Positions 44,829 through 54,325 of a stretch of 64,000 nt of DNA are shown here, in pieces. The stretch is taken from contig CAUZEA010000009.1 of NCBI GenBank assembly GCA_963578605.1, forward strand, positions 1 through 64,000, given 5' to 3'. The position numbers were made by a program, and so were the translations under genes. This DNA is from JAKVCB01 sp963578605. Its GTDB lineage: Bacteria; Planctomycetota; Planctomycetia; Pirellulales; Lacipirellulaceae. How positions within the stretch are numbered: the first letter of the stretch is position 1; every line of letters begins with the position of its first letter. The notes below the pieces were generated by a model. The model had not been told where the DNA came from and did no database searches. It saw only the letters and a program-made list of their open reading frames with translations.

Positions 44829-47800
44829 CTACCTGGCCGTCATTTCATACAGGGGCAGGTGCCGGTAATAGACCTCAAGCGATAGAAGATTCATCGTCGT
44901 GACGTAGAGCCGGCCACCGTAGCGGGCCCATTTGTCGGGGACGGGCTGTTGGGGATGCCAGCTTCCTGCCAGCGGGCCTGTTATGGTTTGTGACTCGACC
45001 AACAATGGGTGAAGCCGCACATTCCAAGCTTTCCAATAATCTCCCCCCATGTGGAACATCACCTGCGTTGCGTAATACCAATAGTAGGTGTCCCGCAACG
45101 GATTCCCAAGGGTGCCGGTCGGGGCGGGTGTTTCTGACAAACCGATTTCGGGTAAATTTTCCAGCAAGTGATCGGCACCACGTTGCATCCGTGAGTTGTC
45201 GCGGTTTTGCCCCAGGTAAAGCTGCCCCAGCAAGCCAACCGCCGTCATGACCGTGCTTGGCTTGCGACCGTGAAGTGTGCGGGGGTTCGTGGTCGATGCC
45301 CATGGGTTGTAGCGAAACCGGGCTTGACCGTTGCCCTGTTCGCGGCACGCTTCCAACAGGTTGTTGACCCGGTCGTAAGTTGCGTTGTCGACGTCGAGCC
45401 CCGCGAGTTGGCCACTCCGCAACGCCATCAGTTGCCAGCCCGTAACCGATAGATCGGCGTTCACACGGGGCACATAGCGCCAGCCACCCCGCTCTGGATG
45501 CTGTGTTTTACGGAGGTAGTCGAGGGCACGTTGAGCAGGTTCGCGAATTCGTTCATCACCGGTCATGCCAACCACTTCGCAGAGGGCAAGTGACGCGATG
45601 CCATGACTGTAAAACCGGATGACTTCGCTTTGAGACGAGCCGGTTTGGGGAAAGATCTCACCCGAATCGTTTTGAATCTGTATCAGGTATTCGAGGCCGT
45701 TCTGCACAGGTTGCTGGTATTTTTCGTCGTAATGGTCGTAGCCCGCACCAAGAAAAGCCAACAGAGCCAAACCGGTTGCAGCACCTTCGGCACGGAGTGC
45801 AGGCGCGTTGTCGGCGGGGGTATCACCAGCTGCAACGAGATTATCAAATCGCCACTGTCCGGTAGGAAGTTGTAACTTGGCGAGGAATTCCAAACCCAGT
45901 TCAATGGCGGCTTCGGTCTTTGCCGACGGTCCACCTTCGTAATCTCCCGGTTGGTCTTCCTGCCGGCGGCCACGTTGCGAGAAGGCAGCAGCTGGCACAC
46001 GGGCTTTCCCGCTGATCGCCGGCCGGTGACCAACCCGTTTCCGAATTAGTCGGCTCGAGGCCGTATGGGCCAGTTCGGCCTGGCGTTGTGCCCGGCGATC
46101 GGGCACACCAATTGCCCGGGCAGGAGTTGTGAGCAGTCCACCGGCACCTTCTGGCTGGTTAATCAGGACCGGCAAGGGCCCCGTCCTCCGTCGGAGTGTG
46201 GTTTGCAATTCGGTTGCCCCACCTGCCAGGCCAGTCTTTCCGCTGGCGATGGGCATTGATTGACCGGAATCCGCTCCCGTTTCCGGACTGCCTTCTCCAG
46301 CGGAAGTTGCCAGTTGGTTGGGCGCAGCTGCACTCGATCCGGTGTCGTCGAAGTTCGTTGAGGATGGGGTCTCTGTTGGGTTGTTTACCAGTCGGTCGGC
46401 CGTCTCCTGTGGCAAGCCAATGGGCGTGTCGGGGAGGTTGCCAAGTTGCGTCGTTGGAGTTGAAGCCGACCGGGTATTGTCTCGCGTAAGCGTTACCAGT
46501 GAGGGTGCGGTTGTTTTCAGCGAGGCGGTTGGTTGTGGTCCTCGGCTTCGTCGCGGCTCCGCAGATCCGCCCCCCGACCGGAGCCCTGCAAGAGTGGTGG
46601 CCCGCCGCCGGAGTGGAATTGGTGTTGATGACAGTTGGCCAACCGTTGCGTTTGTTGCCGCACCGTGTTGGACGATTTGTTCGGTTGCCACGCTTGTTGC
46701 CGATCGGGCCATGGTCGAGCCGGCCGCTGCCGCTGGGGACTGTTTTGCCAAGGGAGCTCCGCCACCTTGGTCATCCGCAGCTTCCGGTGAAGTAACATCC
46801 TTGATCGGTTCCGTCCCCGCAGTTGCAACCTGGGTTAGTTTGCGCTTATGTGGTGATGAGGATCCCCTGGCTTTGTGGGGACGTAAGCCTGGTGAGTTGG
46901 CTTGAACGATGGGGGTAGGCTGAACCCGTATCGGTTTACCCAAATTAACTGGAGCAGATTTCGCTACAGGATTCGTTGGCGAAACCATATGGACTTCGGG
47001 TTGAACTGACCTCGAAACGACAACGTGAGTTGGTTCAAGCGTTTGAATTTTCCGGCTGCGGGTGGAAGCCGTTTCGGCAAGTTTTTCGGTGATCGGTTTT
47101 GTCTCCACAGGGATCACCAGTGCGACCCGTTCACGTTCGCGGCTGCGAGTCGAATCGTGGGCCAGAGTTGGCAACGCCTCGCTGAGCAATTGTTGGGGAA
47201 TGACCTGGCTAGGGATGGTAGCAACCGTGTCGGGTATTGCGTCGGCGGGTACCGGTTTCACGAAGGGGGAGGTGGCGTTGCTGCGAGACGTTTGTTCCAT
47301 GCGTGGTCGCGGTTGTTCGCTGGGGGAAGGTGGGAGGATGACTGCGGGCTCCTGCCGGGCGATTTGCCCTGCCAGGTTTGGTGTTGCCGGTGATTGCTGG
47401 CGCTGTCGTCTGGCGATCGATGTTCTGGGTCGGTCAGGAGATGTTTCCTGCTGCCGTGGGCGTCGCTCGCGAAGGACTGTCGCCTGTAAACTGGGATCGG
47501 CAGAACCTACTTGACGGATCGAGACGCTTGGCTGCGGACCCGTCACGGTTGCCCGCTGGATCGTCGACGAAGAGGGGACGGCTGTGGGAGCGACGCGGTC
47601 TGGTGCCGCGGAGCTGTCGGCAAGTTCTTCAGGCTGTGGCGTGTTCAGGGCCGCGGGTGGCGTGTCGCGGCGGCTGCGGTCAGAAGGCGTTTCGGCTCGC
47701 CGAGCGACCGCTTGTTGGGGTTCCTGGCGGTGCACGTGATGCGGTCGGAGGGGGATCTGGGTATCGGGCGAGGCGTCGCTCTTTGGCAGCGGTTTTGGTT

Positions 47801-48311
47801 CGGTCCGCTTTTTGGTGAGCGGATCGGTTTGTAGCCGCGGCGCTCCGGTGGTCACGGGCTTTTCGATTTCTTGGTGAACGGGGCTCGTCTGTGGTGACTG
47901 GATCACGAATTCTTTCGTGCGGTTTGTTTCGAGAGGTTGTTCGGCGGGGTTGGTTTTTGCGGGTTCATCCGCTTTGACGGCGAATTGCAGTTTAAGATCG
48001 CAAAGGAAAATGCCCAGACCGATGTGGGCTATCAGACTGATTACAAAACAGAGCCGCAGCCGGCGTGAATTCTTGGTGTTGGCGACGTTCACTGCCCATA
48101 GTGAAAGTCCTGTGAGCAGGCCAACCGCCAGAAGCTGTACCCAACCGTTGGCCCAGGGGCTCGGATTGTCAAATCCGCCGTGGGCCAGAACAATCAAGAC
48201 GAGGGCAGTTCCCAGCAGGCAGATTGCGACCCGAATTGGCCAAACCTGATCGTCAAAGTACTGTGGTTGGCGCAAGTCCAACGTACGGATCTGGCGAATA
48301 CTCGGTGCCAT
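44829..48311 (-). CDS. 1160-residue membrane protein with a terpene-cyclase-like C-terminal domain (module B)
   Basis: Three N-terminal membrane helices (about 27-47, 57-75 and 88-105) precede about 680 residues of Pro/Arg/Gln/Thr-rich, low-complexity sequence, with one strand of resemblance to TonB/TolA linkers. The C-terminal third (about 800-1150) has alpha/alpha-barrel repeats of the squalene-cyclase/prenyltransferase type: ALDYLRKTQHPERGGWRYVP, TGWQLMALRSGQLAG, GLALLAFLGAGYDHYD and YYWYYATQVMFHMGGDYW. No DxDD acid motif was seen, so it is probably a binding or structural domain in the periplasm. It follows exbD of module B by 53 bases, suggesting it is the transducer of that channel. Confidence 0.8.
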   Translation of the reverse strand: MAPSIRQIRTLDLRQPQYFDDQVWPIRVAICLLGTALVLIVLAHGGFDNPSPWANGWVQLLAVGLLTGLSLWAVNVANTKNSRRLRLCFVISLIAHIGLGIFLCDLKLQFAVKADEPAKTNPAEQPLETNRTKEFVIQSPQTSPVHQEIEKPVTTGAPRLQTDPLTKKRTEPKPLPKSDASPDTQIPLRPHHVHRQEPQQAVARRAETPSDRSRRDTPPAALNTPQPEELADSSAAPDRVAPTAVPSSSTIQRATVTGPQPSVSIRQVGSADPSLQATVLRERRPRQQETSPDRPRTSIARRQRQQSPATPNLAGQIARQEPAVILPPSPSEQPRPRMEQTSRSNATSPFVKPVPADAIPDTVATIPSQVIPQQLLSEALPTLAHDSTRSRERERVALVIPVETKPITEKLAETASTRSRKIQTLEPTHVVVSRSVQPEVHMVSPTNPVAKSAPVNLGKPIRVQPTPIVQANSPGLRPHKARGSSSPHKRKLTQVATAGTEPIKDVTSPEAADDQGGGAPLAKQSPAAAAGSTMARSATSVATEQIVQHGAATNATVGQLSSTPIPLRRRATTLAGLRSGGGSAEPRRSRGPQPTASLKTTAPSLVTLTRDNTRSASTPTTQLGNLPDTPIGLPQETADRLVNNPTETPSSTNFDDTGSSAAAPNQLATSAGEGSPETGADSGQSMPIASGKTGLAGGATELQTTLRRRTGPLPVLINQPEGAGGLLTTPARAIGVPDRRAQRQAELAHTASSRLIRKRVGHRPAISGKARVPAAAFSQRGRRQEDQPGDYEGGPSAKTEAAIELGLEFLAKLQLPTGQWRFDNLVAAGDTPADNAPALRAEGAATGLALLAFLGAGYDHYDEKYQQPVQNGLEYLIQIQNDSGEIFPQTGSSQSEVIRFYSHGIASLALCEVVGMTGDERIREPAQRALDYLRKTQHPERGGWRYVPRVNADLSVTGWQLMALRSGQLAGLDVDNATYDRVNNLLEACREQGNGQARFRYNPWASTTNPRTLHGRKPSTVMTAVGLLGQLYLGQNRDNSRMQRGADHLLENLPEIGLSETPAPTGTLGNPLRDTYYWYYATQVMFHMGGDYWKAWNVRLHPLLVESQTITGPLAGSWHPQQPVPDKWARYGGRLYVTTMNLLSLEVYYRHLPLYEMTAR

Positions 48312-48364
48312 AAAAACAAGGGGGCTGGGAGAATAAATCGAATGCCGTGGTCTTTGGCGGCTGG

Positions 48365-48772
48365 TTATTCTGTCGCAATGCTGTAATTACGAATATTTGC
48401 TTTGTTGCATGCATTCATGACTGCCACCACGTGCCGCGTTCGTGAGTCTTCATCGGCTCGGATCATTACCCGCTGACGGCCCGGGTTTGCCTGATACGCG
48501 GTGGTCAGGAACGCCTCCACTTCGGCTGCATCCAATTCTTTTCCGTCCACGAAGTAGAGACCCTCGGGAGTCACGGTCACGAAAATGTCTTTCCCTTTGA
48601 AGGTTGTCGGTTGTGCCGCGCTAGCCTGGGGGAGATTGACATCCATGTCGCGTTCTTCTTGCTCAAAACGGGTTGTTACGAGGAAAAAGATCAACAACAA
48701 AAACACCACGTCGATCAGAGGAGTGAGGCTGAGCGATCCAGCCGATGGCGATTTGCGTAGCGAAACTGGCAT
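48365..48772 (-). CDS. ExbD/TolR-type proton-channel subunit (module B)
   Basis: 135 residues with the membrane signature LTPLIDVVFLLLIFFLVTTR, where the Asp carries protons, and a periplasmic domain with IFVTVTPEGLYFVDGKELDA and RVMIRADEDSRTRHVVAVMN. Standard ExbD length. It lies between the ExbB gene and the 1160-residue gene on the same strand. Confidence 0.92.
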   Translation of the reverse strand: MPVSLRKSPSAGSLSLTPLIDVVFLLLIFFLVTTRFEQEERDMDVNLPQASAAQPTTFKGKDIFVTVTPEGLYFVDGKELDAAEVEAFLTTAYQANPGRQRVMIRADEDSRTRHVVAVMNACNKANIRNYSIATE

Positions 48773-48860
48773 GATATCGGCACGTAGTGGAGGTGAGCCT
48801 TAGGCCCGGCTTATTCGCGAATTCGGAATCCCCGATCGGAAACTCAGAATGTGGTTTACT

Positions 48861-49847
48861 TCACGATGCTTTTGATTCGGCGTGTTGATGGGAAAGGTTT
48901 GCATCATGTCCGTGGGCCAGCGACTGCTGATCGACGCGCAGTTTGCCTTCGTATTTCTCGATCTGTGGGAGGAGTGAGCCCAGTAATTGCTCAATTTCGC
49001 GGATCAAGTAGAGAATTCGGCCTTCGAACAAATGCGCCAGTACAGCCGCTGGGATTGCCACGGCAAGTCCCGCGAAGGTCGTGACGAGTGCAACGTAAAT
49101 CCCTTCGGCCAGGGCCTGGCCTTTGTTGGAGCCGAGCGGCAAATTCGCCGTGACAAAAAACGACTGAATCATTCCCCAAACCGTACCCAACAATCCCAGC
49201 AGTGGGCTGATCGCCGCCGCCAGATTCAAGGTGCGGACTTTGGTATAAAGCCGGTCAGCCTCAACCTGAGATGCTTCGGCGACGGAATGTTCCACTTCGC
49301 TAAGCGGGCGGCCAACTTTCAGCAGCATTGCCCGAATGACCGTTGCTGCGGCCGAAGGATACTTCTGGCACAGGCGGTAGGCCAGCCGCGGATCGAAGGT
49401 ATCGCGATTGGCCATCTCTCCCAAACCGTCCACCAGGGCTTGAGGCAAGACCCGTGTCGTGCGCAGCCCCAGCATCCGTTCGATGCCGATCATCACGACG
49501 ATCACAGACATCACACCAATGGGCAGCATGAGCCAGCCCCCTTTGACGATCAGCCCGAGAAAAGGTATGGAACTTGAACTGCCGTCATCGCTCGATTGCG
49601 AGGCAGTTTCGCTGAGCCGTTCAGCCGACGTTTGTTCGTTAAGCGATTCTTCGGCTTGCGCATCGCCAGGGCTTGGTTGCTCTTGTTGCCCATAAATTGG
49701 TCTGCTTGTTCCAACCAACAAGAGACAGGCAGCGCAACCAATAACCGTGCCGGCCAGCCAGGTGACTGGAAGGCGGATGTTGGTCGTCTTGGAGATGCCT
49801 GCCGCGGCGTTGCGCTGCTGGCAAGCAATAGGTAATGTTGAAGTCAT
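48861..49847 (-). CDS. MotA/TolQ/ExbB proton channel protein (module B)
   Basis: Start at ATG 49847, overlapping the stop of the upstream TPR gene (ATGA at 49844-49847). 328 residues: a signal-like helix (LAGTVIGCAACLLLVG), an acidic Gln/Ser-rich linker, and then the ExbB domain, with a membrane helix (GWLMLPIGVMSVIVVMIGI) and the pair AAAISPLLGLLGTVWGMIQS and LVTTFAGLAVAIPAAVLAHL. Same layout as the module A ExbB, but clearly divergent in sequence. Confidence 0.92.
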   Translation of the reverse strand: MTSTLPIACQQRNAAAGISKTTNIRLPVTWLAGTVIGCAACLLLVGTSRPIYGQQEQPSPGDAQAEESLNEQTSAERLSETASQSSDDGSSSSIPFLGLIVKGGWLMLPIGVMSVIVVMIGIERMLGLRTTRVLPQALVDGLGEMANRDTFDPRLAYRLCQKYPSAAATVIRAMLLKVGRPLSEVEHSVAEASQVEADRLYTKVRTLNLAAAISPLLGLLGTVWGMIQSFFVTANLPLGSNKGQALAEGIYVALVTTFAGLAVAIPAAVLAHLFEGRILYLIREIEQLLGSLLPQIEKYEGKLRVDQQSLAHGHDANLSHQHAESKAS

Positions 49848-52800
49848 TGTAACTTGTTCTGTGCGTGGGTCGCTTTCTCGCTGTTGGAAAAACGTTCTAT
49901 GAGCTCGCGGTAGAGCTTGTGGGCAGACTTGGTGCGGCCTGTCTGTTCCAGGCAGCGGGCCGCTTCGAACATCGCCTCGGCTTGCCAATGGTGAAATTCC
50001 GGCAGGGCTTGTTTTTCACCGTAACCGTCAAATACCCGAAAGAACATCCGTACAGCCGCATCATACCGTTTCTCGCCAAAGTGAACCTCACCGATCATAA
50101 ACTGGCTACGGGCGCCCAGGACAGACTGGTTGCGATTGGCAATTTGTTCAAATAGTGGCAGAGCTTCATCGAGACGGCCAAGATTGTACATTGCCCACCC
50201 CAATTCGTACCGCGCTTCGTCGACCGTCTCGGCCGCGGGATGTTCACGGATGCAACGCTCAAGTAGTTCTAAACTGGTGTCCCACTGCTCTATCTGGCTG
50301 GCTGCCTGCCCCGCATGCAGCAGGGAAATAGCCATCAAAGGCTTGTTCGTGTTCGCCTTGGGCAATTCTTCAGAAAAAAGACGCAGAGCCTCGGGGTAGT
50401 TTTTGCTTTGAAAATTCGCTTCGGCGATCATCAAGCGGGCATCGGCGACCAGGTTGCCGTCGGGAAAGGCTTCGACTTGGCGCCCGAAACCTGCCTTCGC
50501 CTGGTCATGGTTCCCTTGGTGGAAATGGGACCAGCTTTGTTTGTGGATGGCCTTTTCCCGGAGTTGGTTTGTGGTTGCCTTGGCTTCTGCCTGAGAAAAG
50601 CTGTGGATGGCAGCGTGGGCGTCGTCGGCAGCGTATTGGGACTCGCCCACGCGGTACCAACATTCGGCCGCCAGCGGGCTGGTCGGATAGTTTTCTGCCA
50701 GTTGGCGGAACAGGGCCGTGGCGTCGCCTTGCCCACCATCGTGTCGTGCCCAGGCCAGTTCGTAGAGGACCTGGTCGGCTGCCGCAAACTTGGGATGTTG
50801 CTTGAGAATTGATCGATAGGTTTGTTCCGCATTGCCATACTGTTTTAAGCTTGCCTGCGAGAGGCCACGGAGATAGATGGCGTTGGACATGGCATCACGG
50901 TCGGGATTGGTTTTCAAAAAGGCATCGACGTCTTTGAGCGCGGCTGCAGGCTGATCCAACTTATGCAGTACATTTGCCCGCATCAAGTAGCCTTGACGGG
51001 CGGCTTCATGCTGTGGGTGAGCCGTCAGCAGTTGGTCAAGTGAGTTCTTGGCGTTCTGGTCTTCTCCCGTGTTGCTCTGCAGGCGGGCAAGGGCGAGCAA
51101 GGCGACCGGCAGCAACTCGCTGTGGGGCTTGGTGTCGAGCAACAAGCGATAGGTACTTTTGGCCTGGGCAGAGTCTCCCAGGGCCAAACGGGCTGCGGCC
51201 AGCTGCAACAAAACGTCATCGGCCTGCTCCCAAGCGGGGGTCGACGACGCCACTTGGCCAAGCACATCGACTGCTTGTTCGGAGGCGCCCGTTGCCTGAC
51301 ATGCCTTACCCAGCAACAGCCCTGCTTCCGCACGCAATGGCCCCTCCGGCAGAGTGTTCCATCGTGGTTCAAGGAACTCGATGATTTCAGGCCACTGCTG
51401 GGCGAGCGCGTAGGCAACCGCCAACCGCACGGTCCAGTTGGCATGCTCTTCACTTTCGGGGTAGCGATCGATCAACTGCCGAAATTTCTCTGCGGCTGCC
51501 GTAGTCTCGCCAAGTTGGAGCTCTGTTTCGGCTCGAATATTCAACACGTCGGGGGTCAGGTTGTGCTCGGGGAAGTTCTGGAGGAACTGGCCCGACTGTT
51601 TTTTTGCGGTTGGGTAATCGGCCTGGGCGAATGCGGAATGGGCTGCCAGGTACCTGGCCTCCGGAGCGATGGCGTGCTGGACATGTTGATTGGCAATATT
51701 GGCGTAGGCTTCGATCGCATCGCCGCGTCGATCGGTGATCGACAGCAGCACATCGGCACGATCCATTGCGAGGGTGATGCTTGTTTCGGTGTTGGGCCCG
51801 GCAGCAAGGGCTGCCTCGACGGTGGCAAGCGCCTCGGCCGGTTGCTCCAAGCGGATCAAGGCGCGTGTCAGCCAATGGGATGCCTCGGCCGATGCTTCAC
51901 CACCTGCTGCCTGGGCTTGCCTGAGACATTCCACCGCAGCCGGATCGTCACCCTCGAGGTAGTGGCACTTTCCGGCTGCCAGCTTGGCCGTGCCGATCAG
52001 GTCGGATTCAGGAAAGCGGCTTTCGAGGGCCCGGTAAAGTTTCCCAGCTCCGGCATAGTCGCCCAGGTCGTATCGGCAGACCGCCTGCTGCTGGAGTGCG
52101 TAGTCGGCATCGGGAAATTCTGCATGGGCGGCCACTTGGGCAAAATGCTTCTCGGCCGCTTGGGCATTGCCTGCGGCAAGCAATATTTCGCCCGTTCGCA
52201 GAGTCACCTCGGTGGTCAGTTCGTGCTGCGGGTAGTCGGAGAGAAATTTTGCAAAAATTGGTGCCGCCTCGGCCGGTTTGTTGGACTCTTGTTGCGCTAC
52301 CCCCATTCCGTAGAGTGCCTGAGGTCGCAAGGGATGCTGTCGATACCGTTCCAAAAAAGGTTGGTACGACGCGGTGGCTTCGGCCAGTTGGCCGAGAGCG
52401 TAAAGGGCTTCGGCCCGATAGAAGCAGGCTTGTGGTGCGAGGGGGCCGTCAGGAAACTTTTCGAGTTGTTTCGAGAGGGTTTCGATCGCTTGCTGTTGGA
52501 TTTGGACAACCTGGCTGTCCGAATCGGGGTTACCCGCTTGGGCCAGGTTGTAACGGGCCAGGCCAAGATTGGCGTAAGTTTCTTCCAGCAGTTCAAAGTT
52601 CGGGTAGCCTCTGGTGACGTCGGTGAATTCGGTCTCTGCTGCCGCATACTGCTGCAATTGAAACAGGCACACACCACGATAATGGCGGGCTTTGGCCGCC
52701 AACGGGTCTTCGCCGAACTGTTGTAAAAAAGCGGCCCATTCGTCCGCCGCCAGGTCGTAGAGTTCGCGATTTTGCAGGGCAACGGCGTTGCGATACAGCC

Positions 52801-52957
52801 GAGTGGCTTGGGGGTCCGATTGGGCGGGGTCCGATTGGGCGGGGTTCGATTCCTGAGACCATGCCGCAGGCCCGGCAGCCCCCAGAAGGAGGATGACCAG
52901 CACCAATACCGCTGAAAAAAAACAGGGTTGGGGGAGGGTTTTTGTCAAAGATTGCAT
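49844..52957 (-). CDS. Very large exported TPR-repeat protein (module B)
   Basis: Start at ATG 52957, with GCGAGG five bases upstream; the frame opens earlier, in repeats. 1037 residues with a signal peptide (VLVLVILLLGAAGPAAW) and more than twenty TPR-type units (AAKARHYRGVCLFQLQQYAA, EARYELGWAMYNLGRLDEAL, EAMFEAARCLEQTGRTKSAH). Each repeat follows the spacing of TolA-binding YbgF-like repeats. It is translationally coupled to exbB, so the complex probably spans the periplasm. The N-terminus includes a 15-base DNA repeat encoding PAQSD units. Confidence 0.85.
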   Translation of the reverse strand: MQSLTKTLPQPCFFSAVLVLVILLLGAAGPAAWSQESNPAQSDPAQSDPQATRLYRNAVALQNRELYDLAADEWAAFLQQFGEDPLAAKARHYRGVCLFQLQQYAAAETEFTDVTRGYPNFELLEETYANLGLARYNLAQAGNPDSDSQVVQIQQQAIETLSKQLEKFPDGPLAPQACFYRAEALYALGQLAEATASYQPFLERYRQHPLRPQALYGMGVAQQESNKPAEAAPIFAKFLSDYPQHELTTEVTLRTGEILLAAGNAQAAEKHFAQVAAHAEFPDADYALQQQAVCRYDLGDYAGAGKLYRALESRFPESDLIGTAKLAAGKCHYLEGDDPAAVECLRQAQAAGGEASAEASHWLTRALIRLEQPAEALATVEAALAAGPNTETSITLAMDRADVLLSITDRRGDAIEAYANIANQHVQHAIAPEARYLAAHSAFAQADYPTAKKQSGQFLQNFPEHNLTPDVLNIRAETELQLGETTAAAEKFRQLIDRYPESEEHANWTVRLAVAYALAQQWPEIIEFLEPRWNTLPEGPLRAEAGLLLGKACQATGASEQAVDVLGQVASSTPAWEQADDVLLQLAAARLALGDSAQAKSTYRLLLDTKPHSELLPVALLALARLQSNTGEDQNAKNSLDQLLTAHPQHEAARQGYLMRANVLHKLDQPAAALKDVDAFLKTNPDRDAMSNAIYLRGLSQASLKQYGNAEQTYRSILKQHPKFAAADQVLYELAWARHDGGQGDATALFRQLAENYPTSPLAAECWYRVGESQYAADDAHAAIHSFSQAEAKATTNQLREKAIHKQSWSHFHQGNHDQAKAGFGRQVEAFPDGNLVADARLMIAEANFQSKNYPEALRLFSEELPKANTNKPLMAISLLHAGQAASQIEQWDTSLELLERCIREHPAAETVDEARYELGWAMYNLGRLDEALPLFEQIANRNQSVLGARSQFMIGEVHFGEKRYDAAVRMFFRVFDGYGEKQALPEFHHWQAEAMFEAARCLEQTGRTKSAHKLYRELIERFSNSEKATHAQNKLQ
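52815..52853 (-). repeat. 15-base tandem repeat within the TPR gene
   Basis: TCCGATTGGGCGGGG occurs twice exactly (52815-52829 and 52830-52844) and then partly (TTCGATTCC from 52845). On the coding strand it gives repeated PAQSD just after the signal peptide. In frame (multiple of three). Confidence 0.8.
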
Positions 52958-52979
52958 GGTGCCTCGCAACTCGTGATTC

Positions 52980-53045
52980 GGGGTCAACAACGGTCGATTC
53001 GGGGTTAACAACGAATTATCGTCTTGGGGCTAACAACGAATTATC
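52980..53045. repeat. Imperfect 21-25-base tandem repeats upstream of the TPR gene
   Basis: GGGGYTAACAACGAATTATC occurs at 53001-53020 and 53026-53045 with one mismatch, and a diverged copy (GGGGTCAACAACGG) begins at 52980. They lie 23-88 bases upstream of the TPR start codon and could be regulator sites or slippage products. Confidence 0.7.
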
Positions 53046-53186
53046 ACCGAGCGGCCATTGAATGCCACCCGAACTCGTCCCCCTTGACCCAAATCACTGC
53101 GGTTGCTGCTAGCAAAGCGAGTACCTATTATTTGGACAGCTCGCCCAATTTGCCGTCTTCCCTTGCCGACCGGGCTGGAAACTGAC

Positions 53187-54197
53187 TTGTCGACTAGCGA
53201 TTCCTTCATCGTCCAACGCACGCTGATTACCGGTGGGGCCGGTTTCATTGGGAGTCATCTGGCCCAGTTGCTGCTCGAGCAAGGTCGGCAGGTGACGGTT
53301 GTCGATGATGAGTCAACCGGTTCCAGGTCCAATTTGGCCCCGCTCATCGACCACCCAGCGTTTGCCTACTTCCAAGGTAGTGTAACCGATCCCGCACTTA
53401 TGGGGAAACTGGTCGAAGATGCCGACGAGATTTATCATCTTGCCGCTTCGGTGGGGGTGCAGCGGATCGTCGACACGCCGATCGAGTCGATTGAGCGTAA
53501 TATCGCCCCGGTGGAGATGCTCCTGTCGAAGTTGCTCGACCAGTACAAGGCGGGCCGGCCGTTGAAGCTTTTCCTGGCCAGCAGCAGTGAAGTCTACGGA
53601 AACAATCCGAAGTCAACCTGGACCGAACAGGACAATCTTGTGTTTGGCCCCACGACTTGCTTGCGGTGGTCGTACGGGGCCGCCAAGGCGGTCGATGAAT
53701 TCCTGGGTCTGGCGTACCACCGGCAACATCGGTTACCTGTCGTGATTGGCCGCTTTTTCAACGTGGTGGGACCCCGCCAGACGGGCCAATACGGCATGGT
53801 CCTCCCGCGGCTGGTGGAGCGGGCCCTGGCCGGAAAACGACCCGTGGTCCACGACGACGGGGCGCAGGTACGATGCTTTGCCCATGTTGAGGATGTGTGT
53901 CGGGCGACCGTCCAATTAATGAATGTTCCGAGTACCGCCGGTGAGGTTTTTAACATTGGTAGCGACCAGCCGATTTCGATCGGCGCGCTGGCCCAAAAAG
54001 TGATCGAGGCGGTAGATCCGACACTCACGATCCAATATCAACCTTACGCGGAAGCCTATTCTGACGATTTTCAAGATGTCCGTTGCCGTGTGCCCGATTT
54101 GACAAAACTTCGTCAAACGATCGATTTTGAGCCGAAATTCGATTTAAACGCGATAATTCACGAGGTTATTGCGTGGCAGGCAGCCGGCCCCCGGTGA
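53187..54197 (+). CDS. NAD-dependent sugar-nucleotide epimerase/dehydratase
   Basis: Start uncertain: a TTG at 53187 (LSTSDSFIVQRTLITGG) is preferred, as the open frame back to 53103 looks non-coding. About 336 residues of extended SDR type: TLITGGAGFIGSHLAQLLLE, YHLAASVGVQRIVDTP, the catalytic FLASSSEVYGNNP and RWSYGAAKAVDEF (YxxxK), VVIGRFFNVVGPRQTGQYGM and FAHVEDVCRA. The pattern is close to UDP-glucuronate decarboxylase and dTDP-glucose dehydratase relatives. It makes or modifies a nucleotide sugar; the exact substrate is not readable. Confidence 0.85.
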   Translation: MSTSDSFIVQRTLITGGAGFIGSHLAQLLLEQGRQVTVVDDESTGSRSNLAPLIDHPAFAYFQGSVTDPALMGKLVEDADEIYHLAASVGVQRIVDTPIESIERNIAPVEMLLSKLLDQYKAGRPLKLFLASSSEVYGNNPKSTWTEQDNLVFGPTTCLRWSYGAAKAVDEFLGLAYHRQHRLPVVIGRFFNVVGPRQTGQYGMVLPRLVERALAGKRPVVHDDGAQVRCFAHVEDVCRATVQLMNVPSTAGEVFNIGSDQPISIGALAQKVIEAVDPTLTIQYQPYAEAYSDDFQDVRCRVPDLTKLRQTIDFEPKFDLNAIIHEVIAWQAAGPR

Positions 54198-54325
54198 GTT
54201 CCGGGCCGGGGTTTGGGCGGCGGTTACCGTGATTGACACCTGAGTGGCCGTAAAGTGCAATAATATAAGGGAGCCTGGCTGGCGGTAGGGGCTGCACCGG
54301 CCAGCAGCGAGAGGAGTGCAATTTC

